Shown here: one piece after another, positions 55,209-64,000 of the stretch
Numbering within the stretch: position 1 is the stretch's first letter
Layout of the letters: each line of letters starts with the position of its first letter
From: Carposina sasakii
Lineage: Eukaryota > Arthropoda > Insecta > Lepidoptera > Carposinidae
Direction: 5' to 3'
Length of the DNA stretch: 64,000 nt
NCBI GenBank assembly: GCA_014607495.2
Contig: CP053163.1
Span: 8,412,716 to 8,476,715, forward strand
Made by a program: the position numbers and the translations under genes
Notes under the pieces: model-generated
Seen by the model: the letters and a program-made list of their open reading frames with translations, nothing else
What the model was told of the DNA's origin: nothing
Database searches by the model: none

Positions 55209-56004
55209 CTAGTGGACGCCCGCGACTCCGTCCGCGTGGACTACAGAAAAAATAAAAAGTAGCCTATATGTTAAGTGTAAAAAGTAGCCTATATGTTATC
55301 GCGGTTGTCGTAAAAAATTAATTCACGTTTGTCCCCTTCCCGTGGGAATTTCGGGAAATCCGTTCCCAGTGCTTCCTCGGGGTCCCAAATAAACATATAT
55401 GCTCAACTTCAGATTCACATGTTTAACCGTTTTCGTAAAAAATAAATAATTCCCGTTGGTCTCCTTCCCGTGGGAATTTCGGGAAATCCGTTCTAGTGTT
55501 TCCTCGCAGTCCCTAATGAACATATATGCCCAATTTCAGCTTCATATGTATAGCGGTTTTCGTAAAAACTATGAATTCCCGTTTGTCCCCTTCCCGTGGG
55601 AATTTCGGGAAATCCGTTTTTAGTCCTCCCTCGCTGTCCCCAATGAACATATATGCCCGATTTCAGCTTCATATGTATAGCGGTTTTCGTAAAAACTATG
55701 AATTCCCGTTTGTCCCCTTCCCGTGGGAATTTCGGGAAATCCGTTTTTAGTCCTCCCTCGCTGTCCCCAATGAACATATATGCCCGATTTCAGCTTCATA
55801 TGTATAGCGGTTTTCGTAAAAAATATAGAATTCCCGTTGGTCGCCTTCCCGTGGGAATATCGGGAAATTCTTATAGCCTATGTTTATCCAGGTCCAATAA
55901 GGATTCTAACGGTGAAAGAATTTTTGAAATCGGTCCAGTAGTTTTTGAGCCTATTCATTACAACCAAACAAACAAAGTTTTCCTCTTTATAATATTAGTG
56001 TAGA
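55209..56004 (-). mobile_element. Helitron-like element carrying a 127-bp minisatellite
   Basis: On the minus strand the start is A|TC, ACACTAATATTATAAAGAGG, and the end is the hairpin GTCCACGCGGAC, GGAGTCGCGGGCGTCCA and CTAG|T. The interior has five units containing CCCGTGGGAATTTCGGGAAA at 55339, 55467, 55593, 55720 and 55848. The ORFs of 66-116 codons across it come from the repeat. Confidence 0.85.
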
Positions 56005-56201
56005 TATATTCTCTCCTTTGAAATTCCATGGTTATTTCAAAAGGTAGATAAGTATATTGGTTAGCGTCCTCAGGGACCCGTGGGTGGCTACTGGCATTAT
56101 TCACGAGGTCTGTTCCGACTGACTGGACAATGTCCTGGCTATCCACTTGAGACCCTAGGTCACATTATTTTCTAAGGAATGAAATATATCAATATTTATT
56201 A

Positions 56202-57009
56202 CTAGTGGCCCGCCCTCGCTTCGCTTCGGTACATATCAGTACATAGCTGCAACTTCATATGTAGGTACAGCGGTTTTCGTAAAAATTTGGGACTCCCGTT
56301 GATCCCCTTCCCGTGGGAATTTCGGGAAATCCGTTCTTAGAGCTTCTTTATAGCCCTAATCCCATTTCAGCTTTGTATAAATAGCGGTTTTCGTAAAAAT
56401 TTTAAATTCCCGTAACTCCCCTTCCCATGGGAATTTCGAGAAATCCGTTCTTAGTGCTCCCTCGCAGTCCCTAATGAACATACAGGTCCAATTTCAAATT
56501 CATATGTGTCGCAGTTGTCGTAAAAAAAATGAATTCCCGTTTGTCCGCTTCCCGTGGGAATATTGGAAAATCCGTTTGAATTCCCGTTTGTCCCCTTCCC
56601 GTGGGAAATTCGGGAAATCCGTTTTTAGTCCTTCCTCGTTGTCCCCAATGAACATATATGCCCGATTTCAGCTTCATATGTATAGCGGTTTTCGTAAAAA
56701 TTGTGAATTCCCGTTTATCCCCTTCCCGTGGGAATTTCGGGAAATCCGTTTTTAGTCCTTCCTCGTTATCCCCAATGAACATATATGCCCGATTTCAGCT
56801 TCATATGTATAGCGGTTTTCGTAAAAAATATTAAATTCCCGTTGGTCGCCTTCCCGTGGGAATATCAGGAAATTCTTATAGCCTATGTTCATCTAGGTCC
56901 AATAAGGATTCTAACGGTGAAAGAATTTTTTTAATCGGTCCAGTAGTTTCGGAGGCTATTCATTACAACCAAACAAACAAAGTTTTCCTCTTTATAATAT
57001 TAGTGTAGA
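56202..57009 (-). mobile_element. Second Helitron-like element with the same minisatellite
   Basis: The A|TC start (57009) and a 3' end of GGGCCACTAG|T type (56202) bound about 0.8 kb. The units containing CCCGTGGGAA lie at about 56308, 56429, 56547, 56597, 56724 and 56851, one of them a ~50-bp partial unit. It has the same orientation as the element 200 bp away. Confidence 0.8.
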
Positions 57010-57249
57010 TAGAGCTTACTATCACAGATGATGTTGATCTACTGTCTGTGGAGTTGAGCTCAGGGTATTCTTATCTCGGAGTGAACTTTCCATTCACTAT
57101 TTATCTCAACGTTCAGTATTTGGGTGATATCCCTACATACTAATATAATTTGTTTTAGAAGTTATTTAATTATGTAGAGGATGTCTTTTTCTATCCGCGT
57201 TTAAACTTAGAACACTTCTTCACCTCTATAAATCCTTCGACCAGCACCC

Positions 57250-57488
57250 GTATGATGAATTTGGTGAGAGCGAGATGTCAAACTTTTAAACGTCAAATCC
57301 ACATACTTGGTGTGTAAAAAGGTATTGCAAACCACTTCTATCAGGCCTAATTCATTCAGTCCTGGCTCAAGAACGAGTGTCTATTCTAATTCTTAAGTCT
57401 ATTTTTTACATGCAAACTACATACATTTAGTTTATGTGAATTTGACGTTTAAAAGTGAGACATCTCGCTCTCACTAAATTCATCATAC
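57250..57488. mobile_element. 239-bp MITE with ~56-bp TIRs
   Basis: Left arm GTATGATGAATTTGGTGAGA ... CGTCAAATCCACATA pairs with right arm TATGTGAATTTGACGTTTAA ... CATCATAC with a few mismatches and a small gap. No clear TSD. Confidence 0.8.
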
Positions 57489-58683
57489 AAGCAAGTAGTT
57501 AAATATTAGGTTTAATAGGATAATGTTTATCTTAGAATAATGAATACCTAATTCCACTTCGTAATATAATATTATATTTACATATAAATATTAGAAACTT
57601 AATGTAATAACTGAGGTTGAAATAAGATTTGTAATCTAAGTTGTAGACAATTTTGGAATGCTAAATTATGAATAGTAATTAGTTTTTGAATAAACTTTGC
57701 TATGGCGTAGAGGGGAGATAAATTAAATTAAGGTAGCTATAATATTGGGGCTACATTGTCTGATTACCTCTTTTCAAAGTTATCTTTACAGCTTGTTATC
57801 TTTACAGGACTTTACAGCTTGTACTAGCTACAGTACTACAAAGTATTGATTTATATGTTTATTCATCATCGTCATTCATTATTCAACATCAGCATTCATT
57901 CATTCATTGGGTGATCATTGGACATTAAAGATTACTAGGCCAGTGAACTTAGTGAAATAGACCGATTTGAGCCTTAAAGATTCTTTAAATAGCTCTGTTT
58001 CTATAAGCATTCGGTAAGCTGCATTCCCGTGAATATTAATTATACACGGTTAACTAAAATTATCGTAGGGAACATTGTCCGTAACTGCGTCCGTAGCTGC
58101 ATCTCCTTCAGTGCAAGTTGTAAGTAACTTGTCACTGATCTAACTTGCCATCGATCCCACTATTTGATAAACGTGGCTGTATAGATCTCCTTCGTGATCT
58201 TGCAGCTCTGAATTCTCAATTTGGGAACACAGCCGTGGGAATATACGAGTATAGGTATGTTTTATGTTTTACGAAAACCGGTGCGGATTGTAAGTACGAG
58301 ATTTAAATGACCTGTATTGTATATATATTCACAGTACATGCAAATTCTTAGATCCACAGTGTTAGACATGCCAAACCTCAGGGGAACGCCTTCAAAGAGA
58401 ATGCTTTAAGCTCTTAACACCCTGGACACTGGTAGTTGGTGCACAATGGAACAGAATTCACCTAATAAAATGGAGGATCTCAACTTGATTCGCTTTATGA
58501 CAACCACAAGATAGAATTAACTATGTTAATTACAGAAGTGGATACCTATATACTAACAAACAAAAACGTGGGTGGGACTTGTTTGCGTCGTCACAAAGTT
58601 TTAGATATATGGGGGGCAATTCTTGAAATTTTTTGAGCCGAAACGCAACCACTAACGAACCGTTAACGAAACGCGGTGCTATA
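57489..58683. other. Unassigned sequence
   Basis: No gene or repeat recognised. It ends at a TIR element. Confidence 0.35.
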
Positions 58684-59120
58684 CAGGGTGTGTGTGACAG
58701 CCAGGAAAATACTGAAATACTGAACAAGTATCATTAATTTGAATTATACGACAGTGTTATTACTCGCAGGAAATGCATTTTTAATTTGATTATCCGCAAC
58801 GTTTGCTTTCCGCGTCAATTGTATCGGGCCATCATGTGCCTAGTTAAATGGGTTTATCGGTTATTGTGTCATACATTACTGTTTTTTGGACCACTTGTGA
58901 CTCTACATTGGGGTTGATCAGTATTTTGAACTTTTTGGGACCAACTTTTATTTTAAATCATCGATAAGTTAAAATGTTATTTTTAAGTTATTATCTAAGG
59001 CCTACTTAAACGAACTATACAATTTTTTTTCATTTAATTAAATTCCTGCGAAATTTTCGCGTCAGAATCATAGTAGGAAGTCGCCATATCAATATTTGCC
59101 TGGCTGTCACTCCCACCCTG
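58684..59120. mobile_element. MITE, family M3 (CAGGGTG ends, TGTCACxxCCAGG inner arm)
   Basis: Left CAGGGTGTGTGTGACAGCCAGG, right GCCTGGCTGTCACTCCCACCCTG. Related to the copy at 61027-61444. The flanks are TA-rich. It lies six bases from an M1 MITE. Confidence 0.85.
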
Positions 59121-59126
59121 TATATA

Positions 59127-59466
59127 CAGGATGGTTTTTGGTCGTCAATATTCCCGAAAACTACGGAATCTCCTCATCATCACGATCATTTTTCTCCATG
59201 AAAGCATACCTGGGAATTGTCTGGTTTTTCTGCATAAAATTGACGCGCGTAACAAGATTTTTTCACAAGATATAATTAATATCTGTCTATGAAAAAACTA
59301 GCATAAACACTGGCCACAATAAATTTCACCCGATCAAGTAATTATTTTTATTTATTTTTTTCAAAAATATTTACATCGTTTCCCAGCATTTTTTTGGCAT
59401 AAACTTTCTTTATTTGATAGATAGAGTACGTATTCTTCGTAAGGGTGGCAACGAAAAAATACCCTG
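59127..59466 (+). mobile_element. M1 MITE, shortened
   Basis: CAGGATGGTTTTTGGTCGTC to ATACCCTG. It has internal deletions, for example around the tctggtttttctgcataaaa junction. Confidence 0.85.
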
Positions 59467-60263
59467 TATACTTACCGCTTCATTGATAAGGTATATTTTA
59501 GCACGCATAGGTGGCGAGTATGACAGAATAAAAACAAACATCTGTCTCGTAATGAAATGTGTCTAATTACGTCACCATAAAGTAAGTAATTATTGCGTCT
59601 ACAACGGTTCCGTCTCGGCTTTGTTCCAACTCGAGACTTTTCGAGGATTGGCCCCCAGACCATTGGAAAACTCGGCTCTAAAAGGCATTAATGAATGAGA
59701 TTACGAGTATTGTAATGTTACCAGTAAATGCGCTGTTAATATCATTCTACATATTTAGATGTTACAGCGCCATTCGATGACGAATTTCTTGTAATTTACA
59801 ATGAAATGTAAAAGCGGTGGTGGCAACTTTGCGGCACAAAATGAGTGTCTCACAACACAATTCAGAGCTTACCACTGCAGATCTGCATTTAAAATTCCTT
59901 TTCTTTTGCATGGATTTCAATACATAATTTATTTTAAGTGAATTTTGCAAGCGTAGTTTTTTGATGCTAGGTCCATTTGAGCTACTTTGATACATCGTTT
60001 TTTTAACCAATCATTACCTAGATGACTGTACCTAAAAATGTGACTTTCGACTCTCAACATTACACTTACGTTCTACCCGTTCTGCCATTTATAAACCTAC
60101 CCACATGGGTTCATTGACTTTTACAGATGGGAAGTCTTTATTTTCCAGCATATTGTCATCCAAATATTATTTATAGTGAACGAGCACAAAATTGTATCCA
60201 ATTTGTTTTGGACATGCATCGCCGGATGGCAATTAGGTATCGTCATAGCCAAATTAGATATTT
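59467..60263. other. Unassigned sequence
   Basis: No gene or repeat recognised. Confidence 0.35.
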
Positions 60264-60587
60264 ATGATAATTTCTTTTAAGCTACTCTACGTGCAAAAAA
60301 GTAATTACTTCGCCAGATTTGAAAATCCAAATGGCGATAAACTAAGTTTAACTTTGGAATTTATCACATTAATAGATTTAATACCCCAAAACGGATGCGT
60401 TCACCCATTAGTAGATGACGAAATGTCGTGGTCGTGTAGTTTTTATGTTGAATGTGTTAGTGGGAAAACGCAAAAAAGGCGAAAGACTAACTTCGATTAT
60501 CGAATATTTATTACGTCAAAACGAAACGAAAAAGGATACGTTACAAATACACAATTGCGCGTAAAGCCTAGTTCGCGTAATGTATGA
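60264..60587 (+). CDS. Unassigned ORF, possible exon
   Basis: An open frame of 107 codons (MIISFKLLYVQKSNYFARFE ... QLRVKPSSRNV) with a mixed, protein-like composition (FENPNGDKLSLTLEF, SWSCSFYVECVSGKTQ), unlike the low-complexity shadow ORFs nearby. I do not recognise it. There is no signal peptide or repeat, and no partner exon found. It may be an exon or retrocopy piece, or chance. Confidence 0.25.
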   Translation: MIISFKLLYVQKSNYFARFENPNGDKLSLTLEFITLIDLIPQNGCVHPLVDDEMSWSCSFYVECVSGKTQKRRKTNFDYRIFITSKRNEKGYVTNTQLRVKPSSRNV

Positions 60588-60818
60588 TAGTGTGGTATCT
60601 ATCATTATCAGCGCGACGTGCAGTGGACAGTCGCGGCTCGTCTAACGTTCTCTGTCACTTGCAGTCCCCTGTCGCATGCATATCCACCGAGATTTATTCG
60701 TTGGGCGGCAACACATGGAGTTCAATATGGACTATATGAAAATAGGTTATATTGTGCTAATTAGATGTGGACACAATTACTTGTGTAGTATTTTGGAACA
60801 ACCGCACGTATGTATGTA

Positions 60819-60897
60819 TACCTTTAGTTACTCTCTATTATCCTCAAAAAGGTTAGAGTCTAACCTTTTTGAGGATAACTGAGAGTAACTAAAGGTC
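60819..60897. repeat. Long hairpin
   Basis: Arms CCTTTAGTTACTCTCTATTA... and ...ATAACTGAGAGTAACTAAAGG, about 37 bp each with two or three mismatches and almost no loop. Followed by iterated TCTAACCG/GTTAGACGG. Confidence 0.85.
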
Positions 60898-61026
60898 TAA
60901 CCGTCTAACCGTTAGACGGAGCTACACTTTTCATCTTTCAGGACCCATGCAGGTGACAGCTTACCGCCACTTTTCGAAATATGGGATGACTAGAAACTTT
61001 ACTCAGTCATTTTTTTTAATTTGCTA

Positions 61027-61444
61027 CAGGGTGTTTGTCACAGGCAGGCAAATATTGATACCATGACTTCAGACCATGATTCTGAGGCGGAAAATACAGA
61101 AAATTTTCGAAGGAGAATTCCAAAATTTTCCGACATCTTTTTCATATTTTCAGGGGGAAAATAGTTTAGTTCGTATTATTAGACCTTAGATAATGACTTA
61201 AAAATAAAATTTTAACTAAAAAATTATTTAAAAAAAATGCCCTTAAAAAGTTAAAAATAACTGATCAACCCTAATGGATAACCCTAATAAGCCCATTCAA
61301 TTAGTCACAGAATTTCCCGATACAATTGGCGCGGAGAGCAGACTACTGATAATTAAATCAAAAATACATTTCCTGCGAGTAATAACACTGTCGTATAACT
61401 CAACACAATGCGTGTGTATTTGCCTAATTGTCACCTACAACCTG
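61027..61444. mobile_element. MITE, family M3
   Basis: Left CAGGGTGTTTGTCACAGGCAGG, right TTGCCTAATTGTCACCTACAACCTG. Shares atttcctgcgagtaataaca (near the right end) with the complement of tgttattactcgcaggaaat in the copy at 58684-59120. Confidence 0.8.
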
Positions 61445-61626
61445 TATAGTCCTTATTGATTTTTCTTCAGGCACGAAAGGACCACTAAGTATCATTGTAT
61501 AATAATAAAACTTCCATTTGCTTTCATAAAAAAAGGAAAATATCTGTACTGTAAGCACAGATATATTAATACTGTAAGGTATTATATGTAAATTATTATT
61601 AATCGTATGTAATTGCTCTGTTGTAA
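61445..61626. other. Unassigned sequence
   Basis: Nothing recognised. Confidence 0.3.
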
Positions 61627-61640
61627 CTAGTGGTAGCTAA

Positions 61641-61888
61641 TATAACGTATAGCTTTTAAAAATAACATGCTATTTGTCCATAGCGCAATAACCAATGATT
61701 TAATTAACTCGTTCCAAGCTAAACGATATAACGATATGCGCGCTTCACGTGTCGCGTACGCATAACTCATCGCGCCTTTAGCTTGGAACGAGTCAATTAA
61801 ATCATTGGTTACTGCGCTCTCGTTAGAGAGTAAGTATATTCTTTGGCTATGGACAAATAGCATGTTATTTTTAAAGCTATACGTTATA
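61641..61888. mobile_element. Foldback element with ~100-bp arms
   Basis: Left TATAACGTATAGCTTTTAAA and right TTTAAAGCTATACGTTATA are the ends. The arms also share taacatgctatttgtccata and aatgatttaattaactcg in inverted orientation. The right arm has an extra ~29 bases (tctcgttagagagtaagt...). The centre is CpG-rich (atgcgcgcttcacgtgtcgc). Confidence 0.85.
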
Positions 61889-61891
61889 TTT

Positions 61892-62126
61892 GACGGCCGA
61901 TTGGTCTAGTAGGTAGTGACCCTGCCTACGACGCCATAGGTCCTGGGTTCAAATCCCGGTAGGTGCAAACATTGATATGATGAATATTGATGTTTGTTTC
62001 CGAGTCATGGATGTTTCTATAACTTATCTATGTATTTATATACCGTTACTTAGTACCCACGACACAAGACCTTAGGGATCTTAGTGTGGGACTAACTTAA
62101 TGTGTTGTGTAGTGTGTGAAAAAAAA
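61892..62126 (+). mobile_element. tRNA-derived SINE
   Basis: GACGGCCGATTGGTCTAGTA with box A-like TGGTCTAGTAGG, box B GGTTCAAATCC, then GGTAGGTGCAAACATTGATA and the body ending gtgttgtgtagtgtgtgaaa. Counterpart of the minus-strand copy at 42757-43010. It starts three bases after the foldback end. Confidence 0.85.
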
Positions 62127-62450
62127 TCACATAGTAATAATAATAGTAATATATTAGCTACCACTACTACCAACAGCTATATGAAATCGCGTCAAATACA
62201 AAATAGCGTATTCGTGATTTGTCATTGGTTACCAACAGCCATATGAAATCGCCTCAACTAGAATATAGCGTTTTCACGACTTGTCATTGGTGGGATAAGA
62301 ATATAGCGTATTCGTTCAGTCATTCATTCGTGACTTGTGATTTGCGCGCAACGTTATAACGTCACGGAAAAAAATAGCGCGTTATTTGCATGTAGCATAT
62401 CACTTTCACGCGTTCCGAGAATATAGCTTTTTTGAACACCACTAGTTGTA

Positions 62451-62827
62451 ACAACTAATAACAAATAAATAAATAAATAAGTACCTAGAATGTGGCAACC
62501 GACATGTTATAATTTACTCAGATACCAAATATTCTGGAAAACACATAATTTCTCATGTCGTAATAGTCTAACTAATGATATCTCAAATGGTATACACGAA
62601 AATTTGTTAGCAAACTGTTGGAGTTATAATGCAGTTTGAGAAATAGCATTAATTTAGATTTAGACTCTGGGGGTCTACTCTGAAATGCCGCTTTCGAATC
62701 TTTCGGTCCGGCCGAAGCCCGACCGAATCGAAGCCTTTGACACTACTACTAAATTGCTTCATTCATCTGAGTTCACAACTCATTCGGAACCATAGAGAAT
62801 AATTCACATTTACAATATTTTAAGCTG
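62451..62827. other. Unassigned sequence
   Basis: No gene recognised. A short aataaataaataaata run lies near 62463. Confidence 0.35.
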
Positions 62828-62985
62828 TGGAACTCCCTGCATGAATCCCTGTACCCATTTCCTATAATCTTGCGGTCTTCAAATCGAGAGTGAACCGGTT
62901 TCTTTTAGGCAAGCGCGCTCCATCTTAGACTGCAACGGTGCTTACAGTCAGGCGCATTGTGGTCAAGCGTAAGCCTATTTAATAT
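62828..62985 (+). pseudogene. LINE C-terminal fragment
   Basis: Frame 1 gives LWNSLHESLYPFP. After a one-base shift, NLAVFKSRVNRFLLGKRAPS follows, then a stop and TATVLTVRRIVVKRKPI. The pattern 'WNSLP...F...YNL..FKSRVNR.L' is the C-terminal end of several insect LINE polyproteins. Broken by at least one frameshift and one stop. Confidence 0.6.
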
Positions 62986-64000
62986 AAAAAAAAGTAATAC
63001 GTAGTAAAATAGAAAGAAGTTGAACGGAATGTAATAATATTCATCAATTATCTCCGGAGACCTCTAGTAATTCTATAGCTGTACTTAAGTACCTTAGATC
63101 TTCAGTTCAGTTCAAAATCCAAATCTCACTTAGCAGGCGGTATAAACTGTTCTAAGTCATTTGAATTGAAATGTTATCCTGAGGGGCCAATCAGACGACG
63201 AGATGCGCTACCGCTGCACCCAATCAAGTGGACGGTCATTTTGAATTGGCAAGTCAAATGCAATCTTGCCCCCATTTTGTCCCCAAATTTCATTTTACCA
63301 TTTGTAAAACAGTGTTTAGAGGAGCAATGCGACCCATGTTTGATACTAAAAAAGAAACTGGCTTTATGAAATAATAATAAGACCTACCTTTCGGATACTC
63401 TTTCTTCAGGCAATTTGTTACAAACTTATCACAGTCATTTTGACACTTTTCATATTTTTATAATAATTAAGTGTAGATGCAACTAGACACATATGTAGTT
63501 GCGCAAATTTATTTGTATTCTCATAATACTAATAGAGGAAGAAAAGTTATTCATCTGGGATCCTAGATGATTATTTTGGCTGACAAAAACGAAAAAATAA
63601 TACCTATAACTAAAAGCAATGGGAAAAGTAAACTGCTTATTTGGTTCATTCGGAAGTACCTACACAGAAGTTATTATTGTATTGTTTCCTTTGCACACAA
63701 ATATCTGCTAGTTTCCTCAAACATAATTCATATTTTACTTAATGGAAAGGAAATTGAAGACAAAACTCGATGACCATTAATAATCTCAAAATGACAGTTA
63801 CCAATTCAATCTGTACAATGAAAATTGAATTTAGGCTGTAAGCTATTTGTTGATCCGGGGTAAATAAATATACGAAGATCAAACTAGAAATATCCGTCAC
63901 TTATCTACTATTCTGATAACATATTGTAACCTTCCCGCAACTCAGTAGGATTGTAGAATAACCCAAAGAAACCCTGAAATAAACAAAAAGATAATAATAA
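62986..64000. other. Unassigned sequence
   Basis: The ORFs at 63166-63369 and 63567-63773 show no motif. No repeat recognised to the window end. Confidence 0.35.

Larger units (their letters stand above)
61627..62450. mobile_element. Possible composite TIR element (AACTAGTGGT ends) with nested foldback and SINE
   Basis: AACTAGTGGTAGCTAATATA at 61627 has an inverted partner ACCACTAGTT at 62441-62450 and another (TATATTAGCTACCACTACTA) at about 62149. The right part contains the iterated words aatagcgtattcgtgatttg and gtcattggt. The foldback at 61641-61888 and the SINE at 61892-62126 lie inside. The outer TIR is short, so this call is tentative. Confidence 0.4.

Noticed and set aside
55323..56782. 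Overlapping ORFs of 66-116 codons on both strands with repeated peptide units
   Set aside because: They are translations of the 127-bp minisatellite inside Helitron-like elements. Both strands are open, which indicates composition rather than coding.
1..64000. CRISPR arrays, bacterial operons, rRNA genes, riboswitches
   Set aside because: No regularly spaced direct repeats of CRISPR type and no rRNA signatures. The window is eukaryotic with introns and retroelements.

Overview
The window is AT-rich, intron-bearing, repeat-crowded eukaryotic DNA. It looks like an insect, most likely a moth or butterfly. The reasons are Lep1-type Helitron-like ends (A|TC...CTAG|T with a 3' hairpin), RTE-type LINEs, tRNA-derived SINEs and many short terminal-inverted-repeat (TIR) elements of kinds I associate with lepidopteran genomes. 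The species assignment is inference. No bacterial-type features, rRNA genes or CRISPR arrays are visible.

Real host coding sequence is sparse. The best-supported genes are two tandem minus-strand paralogs, CDS 30532-35527 (178 aa) and 37444-42190 (174 aa). Each has four phase-0 exons with GT-AG introns. Exon 1 is a signal peptide, and it is followed by a small glycosylated secreted domain with two conserved cysteines (tentatively DUF1091/CheA-CheB-like). They share a promoter block, and their introns differ in length almost entirely because of transposon insertions: a Helitron-like element, a P-like element with a THAP remnant, a LINE, MITEs and a tRNA-like tandem array.

Layout. 0-5 kb: Helitron-like element, MITEs, LINE scraps and a 393-bp foldback element. 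6.1-8.0 kb: triplicated 636/637-bp unit. 9.8-11.9 kb: CpG-rich MITE and a 1.55-kb TIR element with iterated internal motifs. 12-17.3 kb: mostly unassigned, with MITE pieces. 17.7-22.0 kb: a head-to-head pair of 5'-truncated Penelope-like elements (GIY-YIG endonuclease) forming a giant palindrome, with a hammerhead ribozyme motif on each arm, a shared 13-bp target duplication and a 1.44-kb solo-LTR-like insertion in one arm. 22.0-25.6 kb: an RTE-type LINE with one nonsense codon, split by an inserted repeat (called X here). 26-30.3 kb: a second X copy and a degenerate RTE with an 11-bp target duplication. 30.5-42.3 kb: the paralog pair. 42.8-49.5 kb: SINE, LINE tails, MITEs, a GC-rich island and a third X copy with nested insertions. 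49.5-53.6 kb: unassigned. 53.7-62.5 kb: RTE derivative, two Helitron-like elements with a 127-bp minisatellite, several MITEs, a foldback and a SINE. 62.8-64 kb: LINE scrap and unassigned sequence.

The elements are strongly nested. Because several hosts are repeated, the window contains its own empty sites, which fix TSDs and insertion order for some families. Boundaries were read by eye and may be off by a few bases. Family assignments rest on motif recognition without database searches.
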